7,128 nt of DNA, taken from positions 1 to 7,128 of the forward strand of contig JANXXV010000528.1 in assembly GCA_025350445.1 (NCBI GenBank), read 5' to 3'. Made by a program: the position numbers and the translations under genes. Below, piece after piece: positions 1 to 5,812 of this stretch (the first letter of the stretch is position 1; every line of letters begins with the position of its first letter). The stretch is from Bryobacteraceae bacterium (lineage in GTDB: Bacteria; Acidobacteriota; Terriglobia; Bryobacterales; Bryobacteraceae). The notes beneath the pieces are model-generated. The model saw only the letters and a program-made list of their open reading frames with translations, was not told the origin of the DNA and made no database searches.

Positions 1-651
1 AAGGGTAAGCAGTTCGACGTTGCGGTGGCGGCGTTCAACAAAGCCGCGGAAATGGACCCGAAGCAGAATGTGATCTGGGGGAATCTGGCGGAGACGTATT
101 CGGAATTGGCGAAGACCAAGACCGGTGCCGAGAAAGACGCCATGTTGAACAAAGCTACCGAAGCCTATCAGAAGGCGATTGAACTGCAACCAGCCGATGC
201 CAGCTACCATAACAACTATGCGTTGGCGCTGGCGCGGCTGAATAAGTTCCCCGAGATGCAGGCGGAGTTGAACAAGGCGGTGGAACTGGATGCGCCGAAC
301 GCGGGACGCTACTACTACAACATGGGCGCGGTGCTGGTGAATGCGAATCAGCTTGTGCCGGCTTGCGAGGCATTCGATAAAGCGATTGCGGCGGATGCGA
401 ACTACGCCGATGCGCACTATCAGAAGGCGATGTGCCTGACGGCGAAGGCGACCATCAGCGCCGACGGAAAAACAAACTTTCCCGAGGGTACGGAAAAAGA
501 ATTCCAGAAGTATCTGGAATTGAAGCCGGACGGGGGATTCGCGGAATCTTCCAAGGGCATGCTGCAGGCGATGGGGGCTAAGATCGACACGGAATACCGG
601 AATCCAAATGCACCGGCGCCGAAGAAAGCCGCGCCGGCGAAGAAGAAGTAG
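1..651 (+). CDS. TPR-repeat protein, C-terminal part (5'-truncated by window)
   Basis: The frame is open from base 1 and ends at TAG 649-651, so 216 residues are visible and the true start lies upstream; the in-frame GTG at 25 falls inside a repeat and is not the start. Tetratricopeptide repeats are seen as helix pairs ending in KA(I/V)-E/A-L/A-x-P/A-like signatures: a partial unit to about residue 22 (FNKAAEMDP), then about 23-64 (AYQKAIELQP), 65-98 (LNKAVELDA), 99-134 (FDKAIAADA) and 135-176 (FQKYLELKP). The fifth unit carries an insert of about 15 residues (around ATISADGKTNFPEG). The protein ends in a disordered Pro/Ala/Lys tail (PNAPAPKKAAPAKKK). TPRs are protein-binding scaffolds, and no catalytic residues are visible. 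The fold is clear, but the partner and location are unknown because the N-terminus, which would show any signal peptide or fused domain, is missing. Acidobacterial TPR proteins with a carboxypeptidase-regulatory-like N-terminal domain have similar C-termini; that link is from memory. Confidence 0.88.
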   Translation, partial: KGKQFDVAVAAFNKAAEMDPKQNVIWGNLAETYSELAKTKTGAEKDAMLNKATEAYQKAIELQPADASYHNNYALALARLNKFPEMQAELNKAVELDAPNAGRYYYNMGAVLVNANQLVPACEAFDKAIAADANYADAHYQKAMCLTAKATISADGKTNFPEGTEKEFQKYLELKPDGGFAESSKGMLQAMGAKIDTEYRNPNAPAPKKAAPAKKK

Positions 652-669
652 ATCACTCTGGTCTGGCTT

Positions 670-706
670 GAGGGACGGCCCGGCTGACGGGCCGCCCCTC
701 CTTCTT
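670..706 (+). terminator. Probable intrinsic terminator after the TPR gene
   Basis: An inverted repeat starts 18 bases after the TPR stop codon. The arm 670-682 pairs with 688-700 across a 5-base loop (GCTGA), giving 12 pairs out of 13 with a single A/C mismatch (675/695). The 3' side runs into CTTCTTG, a short and imperfect T tract. The stem is strong and well placed, but the U tract is weak, so termination may be partial or Rho-assisted. It separates the TPR gene from the genes that follow. Confidence 0.6.
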
Positions 707-725
707 GTGACGGGCACCCTTCCTC

Positions 726-992
726 ATGTTTCGCTTCCTTTTTTATCTTATTACGACCGTTATTCTGATTTCCGTTGTCAGGATGGTGGCTGGGGTTGTG
801 ATGAAAGGCTTGGGCGCCTGGTTTGAACCTGCGCGCGCGGCGCCGGCCGCTTCGGTCCCTGTGGGCGGCGAGCTGAAAAAAGACCCGGTTTGCGGCACTT
901 TTGTTTCCGCGGCGACATCGGTAAAGAAGACCGCGGGCGGGGCGGTGGTCCATTTCTGCTCGGTGGAGTGCCGCGACAAATTTCGTGGGTAA
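726..992 (+). CDS. Small membrane-anchored protein with compact YHS-like cysteine motif
   Basis: This is an 88-residue protein starting at ATG 726 and ending at TAA 990-992. Residues about 4-27 are a hydrophobic segment (FLFYLITTVILISVV, then VAGVVM), either a single membrane anchor or an uncleaved signal. An Ala/Pro-rich linker follows (about 33-48). Residues 53-87 read DPVCGTFV, then HFCSVECRDKF, which matches the start and end of a YHS/TRASH-type metal-binding module: D53, C56, C78 and C82. Known YHS domains (for example in copper ATPases and mercury- or copper-related proteins) bind metal through such cysteines. Here the segment between the halves is short and the protein stops right after the DKF that normally precedes more sequence. 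Its role could be metal handling or redox sensing near the membrane, which is inference. No clear Shine-Dalgarno sequence precedes the start. It is the first gene after the terminator and lies 17 bases before lpxD, so the two may share a transcript. Confidence 0.75.
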   Translation: MFRFLFYLITTVILISVVRMVAGVVMKGLGAWFEPARAAPAASVPVGGELKKDPVCGTFVSAATSVKKTAGGAVVHFCSVECRDKFRG

Positions 993-1009
993 CGTTTAAA
1001 ACAATTCCG

Positions 1010-2038
1010 ATGAAACTTTGCGATCTGGCGGATGCCCTTGGATGTGCCCTTCACGGGGATAGCGGCCTTGAAATTTCGGGGGTTGCCGGGATGGACCAGG
1101 CGGGGCCGGGACAGATTACGTTTCTGGCTAATCCGAAGTACGCACCCAAGGTGAAGAGCACCCGTGCGGCGGCGATTCTGGTTTCGAGCCCGCTGCCGGA
1201 TCTGCCGATCGCGACACTGATTTCCGCCAATCCGTATTTGGATTTTGCGCGGACGCTGGCGTTGTTTTACCAGCCGCCTGTGCCGCCGGCCGGCATTCAT
1301 CCGCTGGCATTCGTGGATGCTACGGCGGAGGTGGGCGGGAATGCTTCGATTGGCCCTTTCGCGGTTGTGGGAGCGCGGGTGAAGCTGGGGCGCAATGCGG
1401 TATTGCATCCACACGCGGTGATCTACGAAGGGGCGGAGATCGGCGACGATTTTCTGGCTCATTCACACACGTCGGTGCGGGAGTTTTGCCGCATTGGCAA
1501 CCGCGTGATCCTGCAAAATGGAGTTGTCGTTGGCGGCGATGGCTATGGGTTCGCCAAGCGGAAAGATGGGTCGCATCAGAAGATCGTGCAGTCGGGCATT
1601 ACGGTGCTGGAAGACGATGTTGAGATCCAGACGCTGAGTTCGGTAGACCGGGCCACGATGGGCGAGACGCGGGTGAAACGCGGGGCTAAGATCGACAGCT
1701 TGGTGCAGGTTGGGCACGCGTCGGTGGTGGGGGAAGACAACATCATTTGCGCGCAGACGGGCTTGGCGGGCAGCTCAATTCTGGAACGCAATGTATTGCT
1801 CGCGGGGCAGGTGGGTGTTTCCGGGCATCTTACGATTCACGACAACGTGATTGTGTATGCGCAGAGCGGGGTTGGCGGAGACGTGGCGGCGGGCTCGATC
1901 ATTTCCGGCAGCCCGGCGTTCGACAACAAAGATTGGCTGCGGGCGATCACGGCATTCCAGAAATTGCCGGATTTGTTGAAGACAGTGCGACAATTGCAAA
2001 AGCGCGTGCAGGAACTGGAATCCGCGCCGCCGGAGTAA
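1010..2038 (+). CDS. lpxD: UDP-3-O-acylglucosamine N-acyltransferase LpxD
   Basis: LpxD transfers a 3-hydroxyacyl chain from acyl carrier protein to the 2-amino group of UDP-3-O-acyl-glucosamine, the third step of lipid A synthesis, in the cytoplasm as a homotrimer. The 342 residues match the usual family length. The N-terminal uridine-binding domain (about 1-100) shows FLANPKY at 38-44; F38 and Y44 have the spacing of the uracil-stacking pair known in Chlamydia LpxD. Left-handed beta-helix hexapeptide repeats run from about 98 to 290 (FVDATAEVGGNASIGPFAVV and onward). The conserved GDGYGFA is at 176-182, SVDRAT at 211-216, and VGHASV at 234-239 contains H236, aligning with E. coli His239, the catalytic base. 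The C-terminus is helical (LLKTVRQLQKRVQELE, about 322-337), likely for ACP binding or trimer packing. ATG 1010 is chosen over an upstream in-frame TTG (890) because the family begins MKL-x-DLA and the longer form would overlap the previous gene by about 100 bases. The usual neighbours lpxA, fabZ and lpxC are not here. Confidence 0.96.
   Translation: MKLCDLADALGCALHGDSGLEISGVAGMDQAGPGQITFLANPKYAPKVKSTRAAAILVSSPLPDLPIATLISANPYLDFARTLALFYQPPVPPAGIHPLAFVDATAEVGGNASIGPFAVVGARVKLGRNAVLHPHAVIYEGAEIGDDFLAHSHTSVREFCRIGNRVILQNGVVVGGDGYGFAKRKDGSHQKIVQSGITVLEDDVEIQTLSSVDRATMGETRVKRGAKIDSLVQVGHASVVGEDNIICAQTGLAGSSILERNVLLAGQVGVSGHLTIHDNVIVYAQSGVGGDVAAGSIISGSPAFDNKDWLRAITAFQKLPDLLKTVRQLQKRVQELESAPPE
2032..2035 (+). 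promoter_or_regulatory. Shine-Dalgarno site supporting the GTG start of the LOG gene
   Basis: GGAG sits 10 bases before GTG 2046, inside the last codons of lpxD. It supports the GTG start, the only plausible one since the next in-frame Met (M104) falls within a conserved motif. It implies that ribosomes finishing lpxD can restart on the next gene. Confidence 0.5.
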
Positions 2039-2045
2039 AAGCCCA

Positions 2046-2843
2046 GTGTCCGACTTCGCCGAAAACCACCATCGCGTTCCTGTCGCCTATAAGAACGAGG
2101 AGTTCGTGGATAGCCCGGATGCGCGGGTGATCCGGATACTGTCTGAATACCTGCAACCGCTGTCGCAATTCCAAGGCGAGAAGGTGCAGGACACCATCGT
2201 GTTCTTCGGGTCCGCGCGGATCCAGGAAGACGGGCCGCTGGGGCGCTATTACAATGATGCGCGGGAGCTGGCGCGATTGTTCACGTTGTGGTCCGACGCG
2301 CTGCCTGACAATACGCGGCGGTTCGTGGTGTGTACCGGCGGAGGGCCGGGCATCATGGAGGCGGCCAACCGCGGGGCGAGCGATGCGAACGGGAAGACGA
2401 TTGGGCTGAATATCGGACTGCCGTTTGAGCAGTGGCCGAACCCTTATATTACGCCGGATTTGTCGTTTGAATTTCATTACTTCTTCATGCGGAAGTTCTG
2501 GTTCGCCTATCTGGCGAAAGCTTTGGTTATTTTTCCCGGGGGCTTCGGAACGCTGGATGAGCTGATGGAAATTTTGACGCTGGCGCAGACGCAGAAGCTG
2601 GAGAACAAGATTGTCACAGTGCTGTATGGTCCGGAGTTTTGGAAGGAAGTGATCAACTTCGACGCGATGGTTAAACATGGCGTGATCGGCGCGGAAGACC
2701 TTGACCTTTTTGCGTTTGCGGACGATCCGCAGAGTGCATTGAAGCTGCTGCAGGATGGATTGACGAAGTATTATCTGCAACCGGAAGGGCAATTCGCGGA
2801 GCCGCCTGGGCAAACGCCATCCATCGCCAAGTCGCGGATTTAG
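2046..2843 (+). CDS. LOG-family (TIGR00730-like) nucleotide N-glycosidase, long form
   Basis: This 265-residue protein starts at GTG 2046, 7 bases after lpxD, and ends at TAG 2841-2843. It has the Rossmann-like LOG fold: FFGSAR at 53-58, TGGGPGIMEAANRGA at 97-111, MRK at 148-150 and PGGFGTLDELMEI at 164-176. The PGGxGTxxE motif with E172, plus R149, forms the catalytic and phosphate-binding site in characterised relatives. Those enzymes cleave the base from nucleoside 5'-monophosphates: LOG releases active cytokinins in plants and some bacteria, and PpnN cleaves purine and pyrimidine nucleotides in E. coli. Older databases wrongly call the family lysine decarboxylase. About 45 extra N-terminal residues (rich in charged residues, helical at about 25-42) and a roughly 25-residue C-terminal tail make it longer than the approximately 190-residue short LOGs. 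A housekeeping nucleotide-turnover role is more likely than hormone production, but the substrate cannot be read from sequence. Its closeness to lpxD suggests co-transcription and does not show a shared pathway. Confidence 0.9.
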   Translation: MSDFAENHHRVPVAYKNEEFVDSPDARVIRILSEYLQPLSQFQGEKVQDTIVFFGSARIQEDGPLGRYYNDARELARLFTLWSDALPDNTRRFVVCTGGGPGIMEAANRGASDANGKTIGLNIGLPFEQWPNPYITPDLSFEFHYFFMRKFWFAYLAKALVIFPGGFGTLDELMEILTLAQTQKLENKIVTVLYGPEFWKEVINFDAMVKHGVIGAEDLDLFAFADDPQSALKLLQDGLTKYYLQPEGQFAEPPGQTPSIAKSRI

Positions 2844-2859
2844 TTTCATGTCATGAAAC
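2843..2859 (+). repeat. Perfect 8-bp inverted repeat overlapping the LOG stop codon
   Basis: GTTTCATG (2843-2850) is followed after one base (T2851) by its exact reverse complement CATGAAAC (2852-2859). With a centre of only one base it is poorly suited to a long RNA hairpin: folding leaves 7 pairs and a 3-base loop, with no T tract after it. The form is more like a dimeric protein-binding operator. It lies at the start of the only gap (2844-2911) between the lpxD/LOG pair and the phosphatase gene. Function is inferred; chance is possible. Confidence 0.4.
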
Positions 2860-2911
2860 GACCTCTCCAACCGTTTCTTCACGGCCGCGGCTCTGATTGT
2901 GCGGCGGAAGC

Positions 2912-4798
2912 ATGAAGGTTCGCATTGGCCGGGTTGAGATTGCATTCGCGATTCTGCTTGCGGTTTACCTCGCGTTTACGTTTCTTGCGACGGGAACTTT
3001 CTGGCTGACACTGTTGCGTTATTTGACGATCGTGCTTGGAGCTTGGGCGGCGATACGAATTTCGCGCGACGTGGTCCGGAAATCGATCTGGCGATTGCGG
3101 AACCGCTTGATGGTGGCGTACTTTTTCATCGCGGTAGTGCCGATTATCCTGATCACGACGCTGTTGGGACTAGGCGCCTATCTTGTGGCGGGGCAGTTGT
3201 CGACCTACCTGGTGACGTCCGAGTTAGACCGGCGCATTGGAGTTTTACGATCGACGGCGGAGTTTCTGCTGCGGGGCGATTCCAAGCGCGATGAGTGGGT
3301 GAGCGGCGTGGGGCCCTATTTGCAAGCGCGGTATCCGGGTGTGGAGATCACCGTGCAGGGTGATCAGCCGTGGCAGTTCCCGGCCAAGGTGGCCATTGAC
3401 CCGCCGAAGGCGGACTGGCCGGAGAACACGGGCCTCGTGATCAAGGACGGACTGCTTTCCGGGTGGACACGTCTTGCGAGGGAAGGCCGCACCATTTCGG
3501 TCACGTTCCCCATCACTCGTGAATTTCTTGGTGAGCTTGCGCCGGGGCTTGGCGAAACCAACATTTTGGATGGACTGAAGCCTTCCCGCGCGAGTCTGCT
3601 GCATCCGTCGCCGCTGCGGATCACTTCCCGAAATCGCATCCCGCCGGCGATAAACGCGCTGGACGTTACTATTTTGTCGATTGTAAAAGTGCCGCTGGCG
3701 GACTGGAATTCGGCAGGCGGGCAGAGAGAAGGGGCGATCGTCGTTCTGACGCGTCCCTCCGCGCTGTTGCGCCAGGTTTTCAGCCAAAAGATTGCGTGGG
3801 CGGAGGATTTGGTTCCGTTCCTTTTCTACTCCGTTGCCATTCTATTTCTGATAGCGGAACTAATGGCGTTGAAGGTGGGAATCTCCATTACGCAGACCAT
3901 CACCGGAGCTATTCACGATCTGGACGAGGGTACGCAGAAAGTGACGAAGGGTGATTTTTCGCATCGCATTCCGGCGCATGGAGCCGATCAACTGGGGGGG
4001 CTGGCTGTCTCGTTCAATCAGATGACCGGGAACCTGCAGCGGCTGCTAGAGGTAGAGAAAGAGCGGACGCGGCTGCACGGCGAACTGGCTATTGCGCGCG
4101 AGGTGCAGAATCAGCTCTACCCGAGATTAGTGCCGAAGATGCAGTCGCTGTGCCTGACGGCGCATTGCGATCCGGCGCGGCTTGTTTCGGGCGATTATTA
4201 CGACTATCAGCAGTTGCACGATACCAAGATTGCAATTGCGGTTGGCGACGTTTGCGGCAAGGGAATCTCCGCGGCGCTGTTAATGGCTACAATTCAGTCG
4301 TCGTTCCGCATGCTGCTGCGAATGTCGCCGGATTGTTCCACGTCCATGCTGGTTTCGCAGATGAACAAGCAGTTGCATGCGCACACATCGCCGGAAAAGT
4401 TCGCAACGTTTTTCTTTGGCGTGTACGATGAGCCGACGGCCACGCTCACCTATACGAACGCGGGGCACTTGCCGCCGATTCATGTTCATAACGGGGGCGC
4501 CACGCGGCTGGAGGTGAACGGCATGGTGGTGGGTGCGTTCGATTTCGCGACCTATGACGAGAGCCGGGTGAGCCTGGCGCCGGCGGATCTGCTGGTGTTT
4601 TTCACCGATGGCATCAGCGAGCCGGAGAACGAATATGGGGAGATGTTTGGAGAAGACCGGCTGACGGAGCTGGCCGTCATGAACGCGCATCTGGAGGATG
4701 CCAAGCTGGCGGAGATGATCATCGACGCGGTGAAGAGTTGGACCGGCGGCGGAGAGTTGCAAGACGATATGACGCTGCTGTTGATGCGGAGGCGTTGA
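2912..4798 (+). CDS. Membrane sensor with HAMP and SpoIIE/RsbU-type PP2C phosphatase
   Basis: This 628-residue protein probably dephosphorylates a serine/threonine-phosphorylated partner, classically a STAS-domain anti-anti-sigma factor in partner-switching control. Topology by hydrophobicity and positive charge: N-terminus inside, TM1 about 9-27, TM2 about 31-49, a basic cytoplasmic loop (RISRDVVRKSIWRLRNR, about 49-65), TM3 about 67-94, an extracytoplasmic region about 95-299, then TM4 about 300-322. A HAMP linker follows (about 323-378; GDFSHRI 347-353, DQLGGLAVSFNQM 359-371), then a short helix (EKERTRLHGELAIAREVQNQLYP) typical of RsbU-like linkers. The PP2C domain (about 400-628) keeps its metal motifs: SGDYYD 426-431 (D428), GDVCGKG 445-451 (D446), NAGH 516-519, FTDGISE 564-570 (D566) and DDMT 618-621 (D618, D619), so it should be active. 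The ~205-residue sensor region matches no domain I recognise. ATG 2912 is preferred; TTG 2897 in frame would add five residues (MCGGS). No STAS or anti-sigma kinase gene is in the window, so the target is elsewhere. Confidence 0.92.
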   Translation: MKVRIGRVEIAFAILLAVYLAFTFLATGTFWLTLLRYLTIVLGAWAAIRISRDVVRKSIWRLRNRLMVAYFFIAVVPIILITTLLGLGAYLVAGQLSTYLVTSELDRRIGVLRSTAEFLLRGDSKRDEWVSGVGPYLQARYPGVEITVQGDQPWQFPAKVAIDPPKADWPENTGLVIKDGLLSGWTRLAREGRTISVTFPITREFLGELAPGLGETNILDGLKPSRASLLHPSPLRITSRNRIPPAINALDVTILSIVKVPLADWNSAGGQREGAIVVLTRPSALLRQVFSQKIAWAEDLVPFLFYSVAILFLIAELMALKVGISITQTITGAIHDLDEGTQKVTKGDFSHRIPAHGADQLGGLAVSFNQMTGNLQRLLEVEKERTRLHGELAIAREVQNQLYPRLVPKMQSLCLTAHCDPARLVSGDYYDYQQLHDTKIAIAVGDVCGKGISAALLMATIQSSFRMLLRMSPDCSTSMLVSQMNKQLHAHTSPEKFATFFFGVYDEPTATLTYTNAGHLPPIHVHNGGATRLEVNGMVVGAFDFATYDESRVSLAPADLLVFFTDGISEPENEYGEMFGEDRLTELAVMNAHLEDAKLAEMIIDAVKSWTGGGELQDDMTLLLMRRR

Positions 4799-4804
4799 GG
4801 GCCG

Positions 4805-5812
4805 ATGCAGCATATTAAAGCACGGCTGCTGCGGGTCTTGCTGGCGATCGCCGTGGTGCTGGCGTTGGGTACGGTGGGCTTCGTGGCGATTGCCGACTAC
4901 CCGGTGTTCGACGCCTTTTACATGACTTTGATGACGATTACGACGGTGGGCTATGCGGAGATCCATCCGCTGGCGCGCGCGGGCCGGGTGTTCAATTCGT
5001 TCGTGATCTTCTTTGGCGTAAGTATTATGTTTCTGGCCGTGGGCGCCACTACGCAGACGATTATCGAGTTGGAGCTGAGCCAGTATTTTTTGAAACGCCG
5101 GGTGAGGCGAATGATTGACAAACTAGACGACCATTTCATTATTTGCGGATTCGGACGGGTTGGCCGCGGAGCGGCGAATGAGCTGCAGCGGGCTGGGGTG
5201 CCATTTATCGTGATCGACAATCATGACGATATGGTGGAGCGGGCGATGAAGTCCGGGATGCTGGCGGTGCTGGGCGATGCATCGCGCGATGAGAATTTGC
5301 GGGACTTGGGGATTTCACGCGCGAAGGGACTGATTGCGGCGCTGGCGACGGATGCGGATAATTTGTTCCTCATTCTGTCGGCGAAGGGTTTGAATCCAAG
5401 GCTGATCATTTCGGCGCGCGTTAGCGAGGAAGGGTCGGAGCAGAAGTTCCGGCGTGCCGGAGCGGATTCGGTATTCGCACCGTACGACATCACCGGGACA
5501 CGTCTGGCGCAGGCGATTCTGCGGCCGCACGTGGCTACGTTTCTGGATTTCACTACGATGGGGATGGGGCTGAATGTCAGTATCGAACAGGTCCGTGTCT
5601 CGGAGGGGAGTGAATGTGTTGCGAAATCGTTGGGAGAGATTCAACTGCGGCGGCAGGTGGGCGTGATTGTGCTCGCCATCCGGAAGGCCGGAGGAACCAT
5701 GCTGTTTAATCCGGACGCCGATGCGGAGATTGTGGCCGGCGATTTCCTGATTGCCATGGGCGATGCGGCGCAACTGCGGCAGTTGGAAGGAATGCTGGCG
5801 GAGGCGCGCTGA
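4805..5812 (+). CDS. Two-TM potassium channel with RCK (TrkA-N/TrkA-C) gating module
   Basis: This 335-residue protein has the MthK-type architecture. TM1 is about 9-30, a pore helix and filter are at about 36-52 (FYMTLMTITTVGYAE) and TM2 is about 62-88, after which a basic linker (FLKRRVRRMIDK, 95-106) leads to the RCK module. The Rossmann domain starts at HFIICGFGRVGRG (110-122; GFGRVG is the dinucleotide loop), with D138 at the end of strand 2 (VIDN), where an acidic residue usually favours NAD(H) or an adenine nucleotide, and GDA at 157-159. The TrkA-C lobe covers about 250-335 (VSEGSECVAKSLGEI, then GDFLIAMGDAAQL). Such channels pass K+ as tetramers gated by Ca2+, nucleotides or NAD(H) at the RCK ring; which ligand applies here is unknown. 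The filter is TVGYA, with Ala51 in place of the usual final Gly. ATG 4805 lies 6 bases after the phosphatase stop; GGAGG (4788-4792) and GAGGG (4797-4801) precede it. The stop TGA (5810-5812) shares its A with the next gene's ATG. Confidence 0.93.
   Translation: MQHIKARLLRVLLAIAVVLALGTVGFVAIADYPVFDAFYMTLMTITTVGYAEIHPLARAGRVFNSFVIFFGVSIMFLAVGATTQTIIELELSQYFLKRRVRRMIDKLDDHFIICGFGRVGRGAANELQRAGVPFIVIDNHDDMVERAMKSGMLAVLGDASRDENLRDLGISRAKGLIAALATDADNLFLILSAKGLNPRLIISARVSEEGSEQKFRRAGADSVFAPYDITGTRLAQAILRPHVATFLDFTTMGMGLNVSIEQVRVSEGSECVAKSLGEIQLRRQVGVIVLAIRKAGGTMLFNPDADAEIVAGDFLIAMGDAAQLRQLEGMLAEAR
5111..5812 (+). other. Possible internal translation start giving a free RCK subunit
   Basis: Within the channel gene, ATG 5111 (Met103) is preceded by GGTGAGG (5101-5107), a good Shine-Dalgarno match 3 bases away, which is closer than ideal. 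Starting here would give a soluble 233-residue RCK protein beginning MIDKLDDHFIICGFG, right at the domain boundary. In the archaeal channel MthK an internal start at Met107 makes just such a product, and it co-assembles into the gating ring. This is an alternative product of the same gene, so no extra gene is claimed. Confidence 0.35.

Noticed and set aside
973..1000. A weak promoter-like pair (GCGACA, 16 bases, TTTAAA) just before lpxD
   Set aside because: Each box matches only four of six consensus bases, and it would place transcription within a few bases of the ATG. This is too weak to claim by eye.
890..1009. An N-terminal extension of lpxD from TTG 890
   Set aside because: The added 40 residues are in a frame already used by the preceding gene, look non-coding (GRGGG, Arg-rich), and lie before the conserved MKL-x-DLA start.
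743..1462. A 239-codon reverse-strand open frame across the YHS-like gene and the lpxD start
   Set aside because: Arg/His-rich shadow composition, no motif, and it overlaps two well-supported + strand genes.
1947..2945. A 332-codon open frame on the reverse strand across the LOG gene
   Set aside because: It lies opposite a clearly conserved gene, is rich in Arg/His/Pro/Gln as expected of a shadow frame in GC-rich DNA, and shows no recognisable motif.
4280..4966. A 228-codon reverse-strand open frame over the phosphatase-channel junction
   Set aside because: It shadows conserved PP2C motifs and the channel N-terminus on the + strand, and its own product is His/Arg/Gln-rich without any domain signature.
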